Below, one piece after another: positions 1 through 10,894 of a DNA stretch of 64,000 nt. The position numbers and the translations under genes were made by a program. The notes under the pieces are model-generated. The model saw only the letters and a list, made by a program, of their open reading frames with translations. It did no database searches and had not been told where the DNA came from. The stretch's first letter is position 1, and the number at the start of each line of letters is the position of its first letter. Source of the DNA: Limnephilus marmoratus (taxonomy: Eukaryota > Arthropoda > Insecta > Trichoptera > Limnephilidae); the NCBI GenBank assembly GCA_917880885.1, contig OU862920.1, forward strand, positions 4,340,001 through 4,404,000, given 5' to 3'.

Positions 1-384
1 CGTAAGGTCTTTTTTTATTTCAATAAAATTGACAGAATTAAATTTTTCGGTGACATTGTTTTATGAACCCTTATCATTATTATCGTTCGAGTTACGTATT
101 GACATATTTGTTCGATGTTGCATAGTGACCGTTCACTGTCAAATGCACGAACATAACGTAAAACAAAAATACAATATGCATAATACTCTTTATTTTTAAT
201 ATCTGTATTCTATCGATTTATATTTAAAAAAATTGTCTGTGGCGAACGATGTGACTGTGTCATCTGCATATGAGATGACACTCTCGTGTCATTTTATTTT
301 GGCGAGAATTGAAAAAACATTATTTCATTGTGCGCGGGTAGGTACATAATGCACTTGTAGTAAAGGCTTGTTGTGTCACTGATG
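1..384. other. AT-rich stretch, nothing recognised
   Basis: No plausible coding frame, RNA gene or repeat shared with the rest of the window was seen here. Confidence 0.5.
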
Positions 385-634
385 ATAAAACGCCTTAATT
401 CCGAGATGAAATTTTGCATACTTAGCATTCAAAATAAGAAGACGGTTACCGTCTATAAGAGATTTTGAAAAATCACCCCCGTCACTCTTTCCCGCCCTCT
501 TTAACAAAATTTTGATACGTGTTGGTGAAGTTTGCACGCTTGATGTTCAAACGAGGAGGAAAATTGCTGTCTATATCTGATTTCGAAAACTCTGCGTCAA
601 GACTAAGCAACGCCGGGGACGGCAGATAGTATTA
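385..634 (+). mobile_element. Candidate non-autonomous Helitron 3' part
   Basis: The stretch closes with a short GC-rich hairpin (GCCGGGGACGGC, about 611-622) followed by AGATAG and a T. This resembles the hairpin plus CTRR-T end of insect Helitrons with the first base of CTRR changed. The upstream text (GAGATGAAATTTTGCATAC near 403) is of the kind found inside such insect elements. No 5' TC end was identified and no protein is encoded, so this is a weak call. Confidence 0.3.
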
Positions 635-2273
635 TAAAATATGAGTGTCCCGGTGTAGACTTGTTTTTAATAAAAATGTACAGTTATTAAGAAGTTGATG
701 AAATTTTGCCCACTTGATAAATGGAAAAATCCTGAAGATTTGTTAAAAATATACTTAACTAAAGATAATATTTTCTGGAAAATAATGATGGAAAGAAAGG
801 GTTTAAGGGTTTTATTTGAAATTTCTGACAATCATAAGATAATTTACAAAAGACCAAAACGACTATAAAAAATAATTTTACTGAAGATATTATAAAATAT
901 GAAACAAAGTATTAAAAATATACAGAAAATAAGTATGTAAATAAAAAAAAGCACAAAAGGTTTATCGTCAAACATTCACATTCGAGGGAAATATTTTGCC
1001 CAAATAATAGGAAATTCTATTTTCATAAATATCAAGTAGGTTTAATAAGAAAAGATATTTCAATGAAAAATGTCAAAGGGATGTCGTTCAATGAAAAACA
1101 TAATAAACCAAAGAAACGATTTATTTTTCTCAATTAAAAAATAATGTTTTTGGTTCATCATAAAGTCTAAAAATGTTCTTTACACGGAAAATGAGCAAAA
1201 TATCAAAATTTTTAATTTCGGTTGTGGTTGCATACGTGGTTTTAATTCTGGTCCAATCACAGATAATTCTCTTATCTGTGGGTCCAATGAATTCACTGTC
1301 ATTAATAGGTACTTACCTACAATATAATATAAAAGGAAATTATTTTAATTGATATTTTCAAAATTGCAACTGATTGTGTGAAGAATGTTGACAAACGACT
1401 AAATAACCTACCAGAAAATTTTAAATTTTACCAGAAAATAATTTTCATTACAATATTTGAAATGTGTGAATAAATTTCGTAAGGCCTGTTGTTTCACAGA
1501 ATTTGAACAATTCACCAAATTAAAGGTTGTAATCAAGTTGTGAAATTATATCATTATTGGCAAGTTGTACTCCCTGACTGAAATAATAACAGAACTCGAA
1601 ACAAAACTTGAAAAGTAACTGGCCTAAAGAGTTGATCTTGGAAAGTAGTCAGATTTCGTGATTTTTCAAGAATCTGCTCATTATAGTTATTATAACAATA
1701 GTGGCTGAGAATTGGTATTAAAATATACATACATAGTATTATATTATAATAAAGAATTTGTACATTGTACAGTCACAGACAACATTACAGTCACAGATAG
1801 CCAAGTGACACCTAATGGAATTTTAGTGAGAAATTAGGGCGCGTGATTACTAATTTGTTAGTAAATGTACTCGCAGAGCTGCATAATTCAGTTGTTTTTT
1901 TTTTGTAGAGAGAATAATGTTGTCTAAACAAACTTGTAGTCATTACATCAAGTTGCTTACATTCTAGAAAATGGAAAAATTCGTGTTTCAAGACAGAATT
2001 ATTTGTGTTTTCTTCTGCTTATCTGGCAGACAATCTTCCCGCCAGAAATACTTCCAGATAAAACGACAAGAAAAGATATCGGAATATTGTACAGAAAAAT
2101 TCGATATCTTGGGATTATTCTCTATCAGCGACCATATCTGGATAGCTTTTAATATCAGTAAAGGACCCAAAGGAGTTGTTCATTTAATATTTGAAAAAAA
2201 AAATCTGTAGCAGAATAGATGAAGTTAGGACAGGGTTAGACGGGTCAAAGCAGGGTCGCTGGGGATGGCCTTC
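635..2273. other. AT-rich stretch, nothing recognised
   Basis: Low-complexity AT-rich DNA. The short open frames between 1971 and 2210 overlap on opposite strands, carry no recognisable motif and look like chance. A small stem around 2076-2110 (AGATATCG/CGATATCT) is unremarkable. Confidence 0.5.
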
Positions 2274-3731
2274 AATAAGGAACTCCAGTCCATTTTTTTT
2301 TAAATTAATAATAATGACCTTCTGACTTAAATAACTGCATACTTATTTTTATTTATAGAGTTCGTTTTAATAGTTAAAATAATTGTCAAAATTTTTATTT
2401 TTCAACTAACTAACTAACCAACACGCCATTTCCCCGCAGGGGTAGGCATAGAGGACGGAAGGCCAAACAACTCGGTCTTGCCACACATTCTTTGCCTCAC
2501 TCACATTCATACATCGTCTCATGCATACTCTTCTATTATTCTGACTTTTGACATGGCCCGACTCAAATATCTGATTCACTTGATCGTGGCATGTCTTCCT
2601 CGGGCGTCCCCGACTTCTTCTTCCATTCACATGTCTTTCATTCGCTCTACATGCCCAAAGCATCTGAGGGTCCCTTTCTTAATCTTACTCATTATGCTTA
2701 CATTTGCTTTGCATTCTTTGTGGATATCCACATTTCTCACACGATCATACATGGTTTTACCACACATTCGCCTCGGGGATCGCATTTCAACAGCATTCAG
2801 TCTACTTTCATCTTTCCTCTGCCAGTTCCATGCCTCACTGCCATTCATCAGAGTAGGTACCAGGACTCCATTGTGAACTGCTAGCTTCACTTCTTTTGAC
2901 AAATTTTTATTAGTGCCAACGGCATTCAGTCCTCCATTAATGGAGTTACCTGCATTTACACTTCTTTCAATATCTCTATCAGTTTCGTACTCCCTCTTTC
3001 AAACACCATGACTTTAGACTTACTTAATTAATTTTTCAAGATCCCCGAAAACCACCGTATGTATATATGGTAAACCGTGTGACGTCATCACTCACCAAAA
3101 GTTTGTTTTATTTTCAAGAGGTGTCATTTTGTCAGACAGTTATATGGAAGAAGCTATGAAACTATTCAATAAGAAAACATTACTTATTTATTATATTATT
3201 AATATAAGATTACATTTTTCAATATTATTACGGGAAAGTGGTATAAAAAATGTTAGAAATTATTATTTTTTAGTTTCACAAATCAAAAAATCAAAAAACG
3301 AAGCATCGGTAAGATACGACGCCGGATCAGCTGTTCTTCGACTTCCGCCAATTTGATATTCGGAGTTCGTGGCCGTGGAAGTAGCGTTACAATTTTTTTG
3401 AACAATTAAAACTTTTGATTATTTTAAATAATAGAGATAAACTAATAGAGTTACCTCTATTTTTTATACTGAATTATTTAGGCCTAAATAATGTTTCAAT
3501 AAACACAACAACCAAATCTCTATAAACAGTATGAAAATAAACGAATAAGACGAAATGTTGAATACCGATGGCTTGTGTCATAAATTTCAATACAAAGACT
3601 GGAATATTATGGTGAGCAGTGACGTCAGCACTAAACATTCAATAATACCAACTTGACGATGTGTTTTAATGACACGATTAAAAATGGACTTTTTAATAAA
3701 AAAAAATTAAATTCTACGTTTAATATTAATC
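2274..3731. mobile_element. Element E copy 1, split by a nested LINE
   Basis: The left end begins with AATAAGGAACTCCAGT. The sequence then follows the second copy at 38602-39109 closely, including the stretches around GTGTGACGTCA, GATCAGCTG, ACTTTTTAATAA and GCGTTTAATATTA. It is interrupted at 2406-3030 by a LINE copy, after which the homology resumes exactly where it stopped. The right terminal repeat seen in copy 2 is missing here, so this copy is truncated near 3731. No coding capacity is visible; it is a non-autonomous DNA element of unknown superfamily. Confidence 0.6.
2406..3030 (-). mobile_element. 5'-truncated LINE-1t copy 1, with 9-bp target duplication
   Basis: A minus-strand insertion flanked by the direct repeat ATTTTTCAA (2397-2405 and 3031-3039). 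Its 3' end is a (GTTA)n tail, read on the plus strand as CTAACTAACTAACC at 2406. The minus frame 2902-2627 encodes the region after the reverse transcriptase domain (VLVPTLMNGSEAWNW, LNAVEMRS, RRMCGKTMYDRVRN, FGHVERM), and the next frame gives RGRPRKTCHDQVNQI. This matches the conserved C-terminal part of a LINE polymerase common in moths and butterflies. Frames are broken and the 5' part is absent, so the copy is dead. It sits inside element E. Confidence 0.88.
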
Positions 3732-4218
3732 CTGGAGGGGGGATATAGATCTACCACACCATATAACCCCCTTGATCGTACCGGGACTCGTTTCTGAGTT
3801 TTTGCAAGCCGCACGTTTTTTTGGACTTTCTTTTATAATAGTTATTGATTATGGGCTATTAAATTTGAACTAACGAAATAAAAACGAATAGCAGTAATAA
3901 GCGTGCCGTGACATTAATATAATTTTTAAGGCCAAAGAGAATTTTTAATTATAACCCAACAGTTTTATTCTCGTTGCTCCAATTTTTGTATAATTGCTCT
4001 TTCAAAGTGAAATTATTATCAAAATTTTGTAATGCAATGGAATCATTTTGAAATTCGACAAAAAAAATGCACATTCAAATTGAACACAAAAGCTTTGTGT
4101 TCTACAAAATCGATATTGGAAACTGCGAATATTCCATTACATACTAAACAAATATATATCGTATTATTGTAGAAAGCAATCACTTTTTGGTTTGACATTA
4201 TTTAATAAAATAAAAATT
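3732..4218. other. AT-rich stretch, nothing recognised
   Basis: No coding frame, RNA gene or shared repeat was recognised between the end of element E copy 1 and the first family C element. Confidence 0.5.
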
Positions 4219-4496
4219 CGAGTGCAGTTTACACGTGGTAGAAGCGAAACTTTACCAAAACAATCTCAAACAATACTTGAAAAGTGAGGTCATAATCAAA
4301 GCGACCAATGAGCGCAGATCTAGCGTCATTTCCGTTTCGTATCTCAACCAATAGGAGCCTTTAAAAATTACATCATTATCAAAGCGGCCGTTGAGCGCAA
4401 TTGATTCATAGCATTCATTCATAGCAGGTGCAGTAATCGCCATTTCCGTTTCATCCGAAATCCAAATAACAGCGGCGCTATAGAAGTTTCACTTCA
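4219..4496 (+). mobile_element. Family C MITE, long variant, copy a
   Basis: The ends are inverted: GTAGAAGCGAAAC on the left (4238-4250) and GAAGTTTCACTTC on the right (4483-4495). Before the left GAAG block is the family's usual leader (GTGCAGTTTACACG). The interior holds two diverged copies of a TCAAAGCG.CC.TTGAGCGCA-like segment and GTTTCATCCGAAATC. The variant recurs inverted at 62754-63050, 63572-63757 and in part at 48130-48225. No coding capacity. Confidence 0.65.
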
Positions 4497-4502
4497 AAAA
4501 TT

Positions 4503-4730
4503 GGAGTGTGCAGTTCACACGCCGTAGAAGTGAAACTTTCAGAAAACTAAAGTAGTCAAGAGTGGGGAGACTACGAAGCACCGCAGAAAGAAAAGACCGC
4601 TTATACTATCTCATTATCTCGCAGGTTAAATCCTATAGATGTATGAATTGTATTTGTCTCTTTTTAGTGTCGCTATTTTTCGTTTCATCGAGTTTCAAAT
4701 CACAACGGTGCTGAAGAAATTTTCACTTCA
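4503..4730 (+). mobile_element. Family C MITE, standard variant, copy b
   Basis: Leader GAGTGTGCAGTTCACACG forms a small stem (GTGTG/CACAC), followed by GTAGAAGTGAAAC. The interior runs through GTGGGGAGACTACGAAGCACC, CTCGCAGGTTAAATCCTATAG, TTTGTCTCTTTTTAGTGTCG and ATCGAGTTTCAAATCACAAC. The right end is GAAATTTTCACTTCA. About 230 bp and noncoding. It begins only seven bases after copy a, a head-to-tail arrangement also seen at 37.5 and 55.3 kb. Confidence 0.7.
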
Positions 4731-4733
4731 ATA

Positions 4734-4910
4734 AAACACTTATTTTGTGTAAAACCACGATTTTATTAGTTTGTTTACCGACCGGTTTCGCTCTGCTCAA
4801 GGATTATTAAGCTTCAAATTAATACTGTAACCTGATGATGCTTGAGCAAAGCGAAACCGGTCGGTAAATAATTCAACGAAAACTCGTGGTTTCACAAAAA
4901 ATAAGTGTTT
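4734..4910. mobile_element. Fold-back MITE with about 70-bp arms
   Basis: The two halves are inverted copies of each other: AAACACTTATTTTGTG..ACCGACCGGTTTCGCTC on the left and GAGCAAAGCGAAACCGGTCGG..CACAAAAAATAAGTGTTT on the right, with a loop of about 40 bp. It abuts the family C copy on its left. A related fragment (TTGAGCAATGCGAAACCAGGTCGG) lies near 7643. Noncoding. Elements with the CGAAACCGGTCGG core occur in insect genomes as far as I recall. Confidence 0.7.
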
Positions 4911-4935
4911 AATTTTTATTTAATAGATATATTAA

Positions 4936-5270
4936 ATTTGGGAGGCGGGAATGGGTACCGCCGCCCTGGGAACCTTTATTGGATAACCAACACCTCTGCC
5001 ATAGGTCACCCCAAGTGGTTCGCTACGTTTGGTGATTTAGCAGGGGTGCCCGGGTTCATGGGGTGAGGTTTGTCTAGGTCTTGGAGGCGGATGACCAGGA
5101 CACACTGAACCCCCATCCTACCCACCCCTTAAACCCTTTTCCTTCCCAGAACTCTCCTCTCCTTCCTTTCCTTAAAAAAACCCTCCACACAGCATCCTCA
5201 AAGATGACATAGGCCCTGAGGGAAATTATTTTCCTCAGGGCCTCCTGTGAGGAGCTCATGTAAAAAAAAA
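4936..5270 (+). mobile_element. Family B retroposon, copy 1
   Basis: Starts TTGGGAGGCGGGAATGGG and runs through TTTATTGGATAACCAACACC, CACCCCAAGTGGTTCGCTAC, GCCCGGGTTCATGGGGTGAG and a pyrimidine-rich segment. It ends with a near-perfect hairpin at 5211-5243 (AGGCCCTGAGG..CCTCAGGGCCT), then AGCTCATGT and nine A residues. A 3' A-tail in both plus and minus copies across the window suggests retroposition. No box A/B promoter was recognised at its 5' end, and it encodes nothing. Confidence 0.7.
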
Positions 5271-5799
5271 TATATATATATATATCGCCCAGCAAGTCAA
5301 CAAAGTAGATCTAATCTAGGCGAAATTGATTTCTAGTTCACAGTCGCAGTCGGTTCGCCCTGGCAATGAATTTAACTATAAAAACGTGAAAATGTTTCTC
5401 ATTATTGAAAATGTGGTCACTTAGGCTGATTGCGCGCATACAGACAACAAGTACACCAACACATAGTGAAAATATAGCGGTCCTCGACACAAAACTAATG
5501 TAGGCAAACTTAGGAAACCGAAACAGTGAGTTGTGAGTTGCGCAAACGCGTGAGAGATGAACGTTATCTGCGCATGTTTTATGTCTCTCCACACGCCTTT
5601 TAATAGACAAATATTACGCATTTCAGCGACCTCGCGCCTCTACATAGAACATAACGGTAGCAGAGAGAAATCGTAATATTAGGGCTTTTTGTGGAACATT
5701 CCTTGTTCATTATTATTAATAACTAGCTGTTCAATCTATACATGTATAAATTGTATGCAAGAATTGAAAGAGGGATTGGGCGCGAAATTGAGTAATCTG
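5271..5799. other. No recognised feature, short (TA)n tract at its start
   Basis: A (TA)n run at 5271-5285 follows the A-tail of the preceding repeat. The rest holds overlapping chance frames on the minus strand with no motif. Confidence 0.45.
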
Positions 5800-6527
5800 A
5801 AAGTATGTTGCCGGTTGTGTGCTGATTTCTAACAATATGGAAGATTTACAGTATCTCGTGTCTAGGATGAATAAAGTATGAACGAGTATGAAAAATGAGT
5901 TAATGATGAATGTAAGTAAGTCTAAAGTCATGGTATTTGAAAGAAAGAGTATGAAAACAATGTGCAACATAGTTGTGAATGATGAATGCTTGGAGCAGGT
6001 GGATGAGTTTGTGTACTTGGGAAGTATGTTTACGAGAGATGGAAAGGCTGATAGGGATATTGAAAGAAGGGTAAATGATGGTAACTCCATTAATGGAGGA
6101 CTGAACGCCGTTGGCGCCAACAAAAAACTTTCAAAAAAGCGAAGCGTGCTCGTACGCTCGTGTGAGAAATGTGGAGATCCGCGAAGCATTCAAGGCAGAT
6201 ATAATGGCTGGCGTAATGAGTTAAATTAAGAAAGGGACGCTCAGATGGTTTGGGCATGTAGCGCGAATGAACGAGGCTAGGGGTGTAAGGAGAACATATG
6301 ACGCAAATGTGAATGGTAGAAGTCGGGGACGCCCGAGGAAGGCACGACCAAGTGAATCCGATACTTGAGTCGGGCCTTGTGAAGAGCCGGAATAATAGAA
6401 GAGCACGCATGAGACGTTTTATGAATGTGAACGAGGCAAGGAGTGTGTGCCAAGATCGAGCTGTTTGGCGGTCCGTCCTCTCTGCCTACCCCTGCGGGAA
6501 ACGGCGTGATGGTTAGTTAGTTAGTTA
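5800..6527 (+). mobile_element. LINE-1t copy 2: 3' part of a non-LTR retrotransposon
   Basis: Plus-strand frames encode the end of the reverse transcriptase domain and the region after it: MEDLQYLVSRMNKV, VSKSKVMVFERKSM, EQVDEFVYLGSMFTRDGKAD and DIERRVNDGNSINGGLN. After a frameshift come DQVNPILESGLVKSRNNRRA and QDRAVWRSVLSAYPCGK. The 3' end is a (GTTA)n tail at 6512-6527. This is the most complete copy in the window, but the middle (about 6120-6240) is shortened and shifted and the catalytic YADD region is not preserved. It cannot make a working enzyme. Confidence 0.88.
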
Positions 6528-6819
6528 CAAGCGATCGGCATAAATGACCTTGAACCCACAATTCAGAAAACGGATACATATATAAAAATATTGAAACTAA
6601 AATTAAAAAGTATGTAAATTAAGTAATTTATGTGTATGATTACAAGCGATGTGAATAATCTGGCAAGAAACAGTCCGCTTCTTACACTAATAATAACTCG
6701 GGTAAATAATTAATTAACACTAAAGATAAGGATGATAAATTTAGCCACTCGGGTGTAAATAAACTTAATTGTAATGATTGCTTTTTCATTTTGAAAAACA
6801 CGGTCCGGAACGTAAACAT
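6528..6819. other. AT-rich stretch, nothing recognised
   Basis: Just downstream of the LINE tail; no frame or repeat recognised. Confidence 0.4.
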
Positions 6820-7375
6820 TTTTTTTATTTTTTTTTTTATTTGAATTTTATTTTAGTAATTTGTACATTTAAGTTTACAAATTTCTAATTGATTATAATA
6901 TTTCATATTGCAGTTTTTTTAATTATAATATTTTAAATTCACAAAATTTTTTGAAATCACAAATTTTTTTATTTTTGTTTTATGTAGCTCCTACAATCCA
7001 TCTTGAACTTTTCAATTGGTGAGGACTTAAGAGTTTCTGGTAGTGTGTTATATAACTTAATTCCTTTGTACAGCAGACTGTTTTGCGTATTCGTTTTGTC
7101 CTTTTTGTTTAATCTTATTTCCTTGCAAGTCCTTGTGTAATGTCTGTGAATGTCCTTATTGTATACGATTTTATTTGTGAAGCATTTTGGTAACATGTTG
7201 TTTAATATTTTGTGAATAAATATCAACGTGTTCAAGGTCAGTATTTGTTTCACTGTTAACCAATTAAGTTCCTTTAACATTTTAATTATTTTTGAAAATC
7301 TATTTCTTCGGAGTATTATTCGCATTGTTTTGGAGAATTTGAAATTTATTCTGTTCTCTTTCATTACAAAGGAAA
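6820..7375 (-). mobile_element. 3' end of a second type of LINE with poly(A) tail
   Basis: The minus strand carries a C-terminal LINE coding segment (6969-7364), then about 130 bp of AT-rich 3' untranslated sequence, then an A-rich tail (T-rich run at 6820-6840 on the plus strand). The 5' part is missing, as is usual for truncated LINE insertions. No target duplication was resolved because both flanks are AT-rich. Confidence 0.7.
6969..7364 (-). pseudogene. LINE polymerase C-terminal fragment (CR1/jockey-like)
   Basis: 131 codons open with no internal stop. The order of conserved blocks is LKELNWLTVKQILTLNTLIF, HKILNNMLPKCFTNKI, HYTRTCKEIR, NSLLYKGIKLYNTLP and FKMDCRSYIKQK. This is the stretch that follows the reverse transcriptase in many insect CR1/jockey-type LINEs (typically SLFYKGLKLYNSLP). 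The polymerase motifs themselves lie upstream and are absent. The intact frame suggests a fairly recent insertion. It belongs to a different family from the (GTTA)n LINE beside it. Confidence 0.78.
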
Positions 7376-7764
7376 AGGATAAGAGTTAAGGAACATCTAA
7401 GATGTTTAAATAATAATGCATTTATGATGCATGCATTTTAACATACATCAAACATAATTAATAATCAAATAAATTAAACTGAAAGTCCCATATTTCATTT
7501 ATTCCGTTAATCTCAATTTATCTCTTTCTGTCACCAATAAGGTCTCCTCTTTCCTATTTCTATATCTTTCACTCATCGTTTTATTTTCTTATATAATATA
7601 TGTCTATAATGTACCTAATTAGCGTTGGTTAATATAATAAGCTTGAGCAATGCGAAACCAGGTCGGCCATTAAATATTAATATTAAAAAAGTGGTGTATT
7701 ATAAAATGTATTTTAATATATTTTTCGCTCATTGTATCGGAGCCTTTCTTGTCAATTGTATGGT

Positions 7765-7862
7765 CTTGCCGCTGGCAGCTCCATTGTTACTCTTTCTGAT
7801 ACATGCGTCGTTTATGAGAAAGGTAGAAGTTACAAAAGAGCCATCAGCGGTATGCCTTTATC
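7765..7862. repeat. Lone diverged relative of the 106-bp palindromic unit
   Basis: Contains CAGCTCCATTGTTACTCTTTC, CGTCGTTTATGAGAAAGG and then GTTACAAAAGAGCCATCAGCGG. This order and the inverted ends (AGCTCC.TTGT / ACAA..GAGC) match the units tandemly repeated at 14.6-15.35 kb. It appears to be a single dispersed copy. Confidence 0.4.
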
Positions 7863-7949
7863 GGAAACTTTCACGATCTTTGTGTCACGAGCTTTTCACC
7901 TTATTTTTATCGCGAGCATTTTTACGGGCTACCTATTTAAAATGCAAAA

Positions 7950-8350
7950 GAAGTTGAATAACAGAAGCGTAAAGAAGTTCACCAAGACAGACTCGTCCAG
8001 ACGATGATTTTCCCCATATTTCTCTACTGTATGGTTTCATGGGACATTTAGAGCCAGCGAAAGAAAGCGGATAAACGTCCTCGAAAGGTGTTGGAGAAAA
8101 ATGCTCAGGATTCCATGGACCGGCATGGACACATTGCTCGCCAGGCCTCCAACTTAGAGAATCTTATAGTCACTGGCAAAGGTTTGGCAGAAAGGAAGGT
8201 GCGGAAGGTAGCTTACAGATGCGCTGGAGTGACAAAGCATCACCGACCGCGGCGTACGTCGGTGTTCTTGGCTCCCAACCCAGCGCAGAACCGCGAGAAG
8301 TAAAGGAGCCTAGTCAACCATGGAAATTTGGATTAGGGATCACGATCCCG
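7950..8350 (+). pseudogene. LINE polymerase C-terminal relic (third LINE type)
   Basis: Broken plus-strand frames encode FPIFLYCMVSWDI, then ERKRINVLERCWRKMLRIPW, GHIARQASNLENLIVTGK and RWSDKAS. These are the hallmark blocks of the region behind the reverse transcriptase in the LINEs usually annotated as endonuclease-reverse transcriptase (FPxxLYGxESW, RRMLRIPWT, FGHIAR, LIVTGK). Stops and frameshifts separate them, so it is an old dead copy. No tail or target duplication was identified. Confidence 0.8.
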
Positions 8351-9408
8351 AGCAATGAGGAACTGACTAAAAAAGATTTGAAAATTTACAGATAATTTTT
8401 AGTACCGTTGGTTTTTTTGTGGCAATACTGATTAAAAATACATAAAAAGTTACGTCGGTTACGTAAAGTTTTAACAAAGAAACAAAAAATTGCTTTTCCT
8501 CACCATAAAGAGACAATGCTCTTGTGTTTGGTGAGGGAATTCTAGCTCAATTGGTAAATTAAAATATCGTGTAAGTTAGTAATAACGGCTACTGTAAATA
8601 CTAAGTAGGGTTAGAAAATCGTGTATAAATTTAGAAAATCATAATATAAATTAAAAAATCATTATAAATTAATGAATCATGTAAGTTAGTAACAAAAATT
8701 ATTGTAGAAAAATGAAACAAATTGAATTGTTTCATTTTTCTATAATGGATAACCACAAAGTTGTAGCTACATTAAAAAAAATATTGTAATTAGTAAGTAA
8801 AGGATATGTAAGAAAGAGTGCAAGATTTATACAATAGTACACTTAAAGACATAGAAACTAAGAAATGAGAGAATGAAGGAATGGTCGATTTATATAATAG
8901 AAGGCTTTAAGATGTAAAAAGTAAACATGAGGAAAATCGGAAAAGCGAAGATTAGCTGAATAACCGATACCAATAAATTTCTAGGCGTACAGGAGTGTAG
9001 GATGCACGTAAAGCGAAATGTGAACGTTGATTCCAGTCCAAGACAGACGCTGGGCATGAAAACATAAAATTAGTGAAAAACGACTGTTGTTGAAACTCCT
9101 CGTTCTCCGGCGATCTGTGTTCGCCTCCGAATCACCATCTCTTTCTACGTAATTCTACACTCGCGAGGACTACACACGTCATAACATTTAACTATCGGGC
9201 GAAAGCTGTATAGAATAGTTATTTATGGTGCAGTAACTCTTGTCTCGCCCATGTTGCTAAACGTTTAGAGGCACTTTGGTGTTTATATGAGCGTAGCGCG
9301 GAAGATACTTTTATCAATACAAAGCTTGAGTACCCGGTTAGGAAATCACAGAGCGGCGATCAGTTTTTTTTCAACTTGACACAATTTTCTGACAATTTTT
9401 CTGACAAA
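8351..9408. other. AT-rich stretch with one hairpin
   Basis: No coding frame recognised. Between 8560 and 8700 related short phrases (AAAATCRT, TAAGTTAGTAA) recur irregularly. A strong hairpin is listed separately. The segment 9070-9300 is less AT-rich but matches nothing I know. Confidence 0.45.
8700..8748. repeat. Near-perfect hairpin, about 20-bp stem
   Basis: ATTGTAGAAAAATGAAACAA is followed after a few bases by TTGTTTCATTTTTCTATAAT, its inverted copy with one mismatch. It could be a tiny fold-back MITE or a decayed element end. No terminator role is implied in a eukaryote. Confidence 0.6.
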
Positions 9409-9912
9409 AGTGGGGAGGTTACGAAGCATTACACAAAGAGGAGACCGATAGGCTACAAAGCACCACACTTGAATTCCAGTGCACCTTTTCCTATACATTT
9501 CGTCATCATATTAGTATTTGTGTTTTCTTCTTCGGAGTCGCTAGATGTCGCTCTCTTTCTTTTGCCTGTTCATTTTGAAATGGTTTGAAGATTTGGTACT
9601 GATTTTACAAAAACAAAAACATTTATTATTTTTTTGGATTTAGTAGGATTTGTTCCTAGGTTCCCTAAATGTCTGGCCGCTGAGGATCGTCGGGTGCTTT
9701 ATACCACTACACCAAAGGAAACTTGCGTCGGACTGTAGATTTATCGTAGTATATCTGAACCGATTACCCGTGAATTAAATAAATATTTTATAGCTATCTC
9801 GTTTGCTGGCAGGCTAAATCCTATAGACGTATGTGTTTGCCTCTTTTTAGAGTCGATCGTTTCCTTATCATTGAGTTTCAAATTACAACGGTGCTAAAGA
9901 AGTTTTCACTTC
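9409..9912 (+). mobile_element. Family C MITE copy c, interrupted
   Basis: The left interior (GTGGGGAGGTTACGAAGC, CAAAGAGGAGACCGATAGG) at 9409-9470 and the right part (GCAGGCTAAATCCTATAGAC, CAACGGTGCTAAAGAAG, TTTTCACTTCA) at 9790-9912 are separated by about 320 bp of unrelated DNA, including a tRNA-like SINE fragment. The left leader is missing. This looks like a copy split by later insertion. Confidence 0.6.
9640..9725 (-). mobile_element. tRNA-derived SINE fragment, second type
   Basis: On the minus strand the sequence reads CCTTTGGTGTAGTGGTATAA, with box A-like TGGTGTAGTGG. About 47 bp later comes GGAACAAATCC, close to the box B consensus GGTTCGANNCC, and then an A-rich tail. The spacing fits a tRNA-derived head. 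The acceptor stem does not pair cleanly, so it is not a working tRNA gene. It differs from family A. Confidence 0.5.
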
Positions 9913-10894
9913 AAAAACTGCAGTGGCATAAAATACAAAATTGCATTGTTTTTTTTTTTATAAAAAGCTGAAAATTTTAAATATCGGCTCACTAACAACC
10001 AACTCAAAATATTTGTTCAGAAATAAGCCATGACACGCCACTCGGAAATCGCAATGTACACTATCGTACAAGAACCAATGAAGATTTGAACATAACTGAC
10101 TTGCGACATTTGTAATATAAGTAATATAATGGATAAGGGGAATAATACAGTTATTATTACACTAGTATTTTATTAGTAGTGTCTCTCGCGTCGAATAAAG
10201 TGTTTTTCTAATTATACTACTCACCTAGTTAAAAATCGTAAGTTTCTTACCCACTTAATTATAAACCATAAATATTTTACGTAGCATTTTTTTAATTACA
10301 AACAAGGAATTATACCATTTATCCAAAGGAATGTCTTTATCTCAAAGACAATTCTTTTTTCAATCTTTCTTCGGGTCGGAAGATAAGATTGAGTATTCCG
10401 ATTTGAAGGAACCATGATCATGCGAACTCTAGCGTTAAAAAGGTAGTATCCAACAAGTTTACAATGAAATGCCAAACGATCGTGTTAAAATAGGACTTTG
10501 CTACAACGTTCTTCCAAGAAAACCTAAGTATGTTTACGGAGATTTTGCAGACATACACGAAGAAACACAATTTAAGTAAATGACCCAACCGAGCGAACAA
10601 ACAACGTATCTTATTATTTTTAAATTATTATAGAGACAATTTAAAGAATCAAATTGTATTCCTGAAAAAGCTCATTTTTGCTTTTATTGCATGTTAAATA
10701 GAGACAAGAGATGAATTCAGCGACTGTTTATTGTGGGGAATAAAAGCAAAACATTGACTTTTTAGAATGCTTTTCCCGACGAGCAAGTCCGCTCTGCCCT
10801 TTTATTTCAACCAAGGATAACAATGGCAGCATCCGTTGGACCAAACCACTGTAAACGTAATTCGTGGAAGTGTAATATTGGACAGATAACCGAT
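9913..10894. other. AT-rich stretch, nothing recognised
   Basis: Short chance frames only; no shared repeat was seen. Confidence 0.45.

Noticed and set aside
2406..2421. Telomere-like repeat from CTAACTAACTAACC
   Set aside because: The insect telomere unit would be CCTAA/TTAGG with five bases; this is a four-base tail at the 3' end of a LINE.
9640..9725. Functional tRNA gene
   Set aside because: Promoter-like boxes are present but the stems do not pair and an A-rich tail follows, so it is a SINE fragment.
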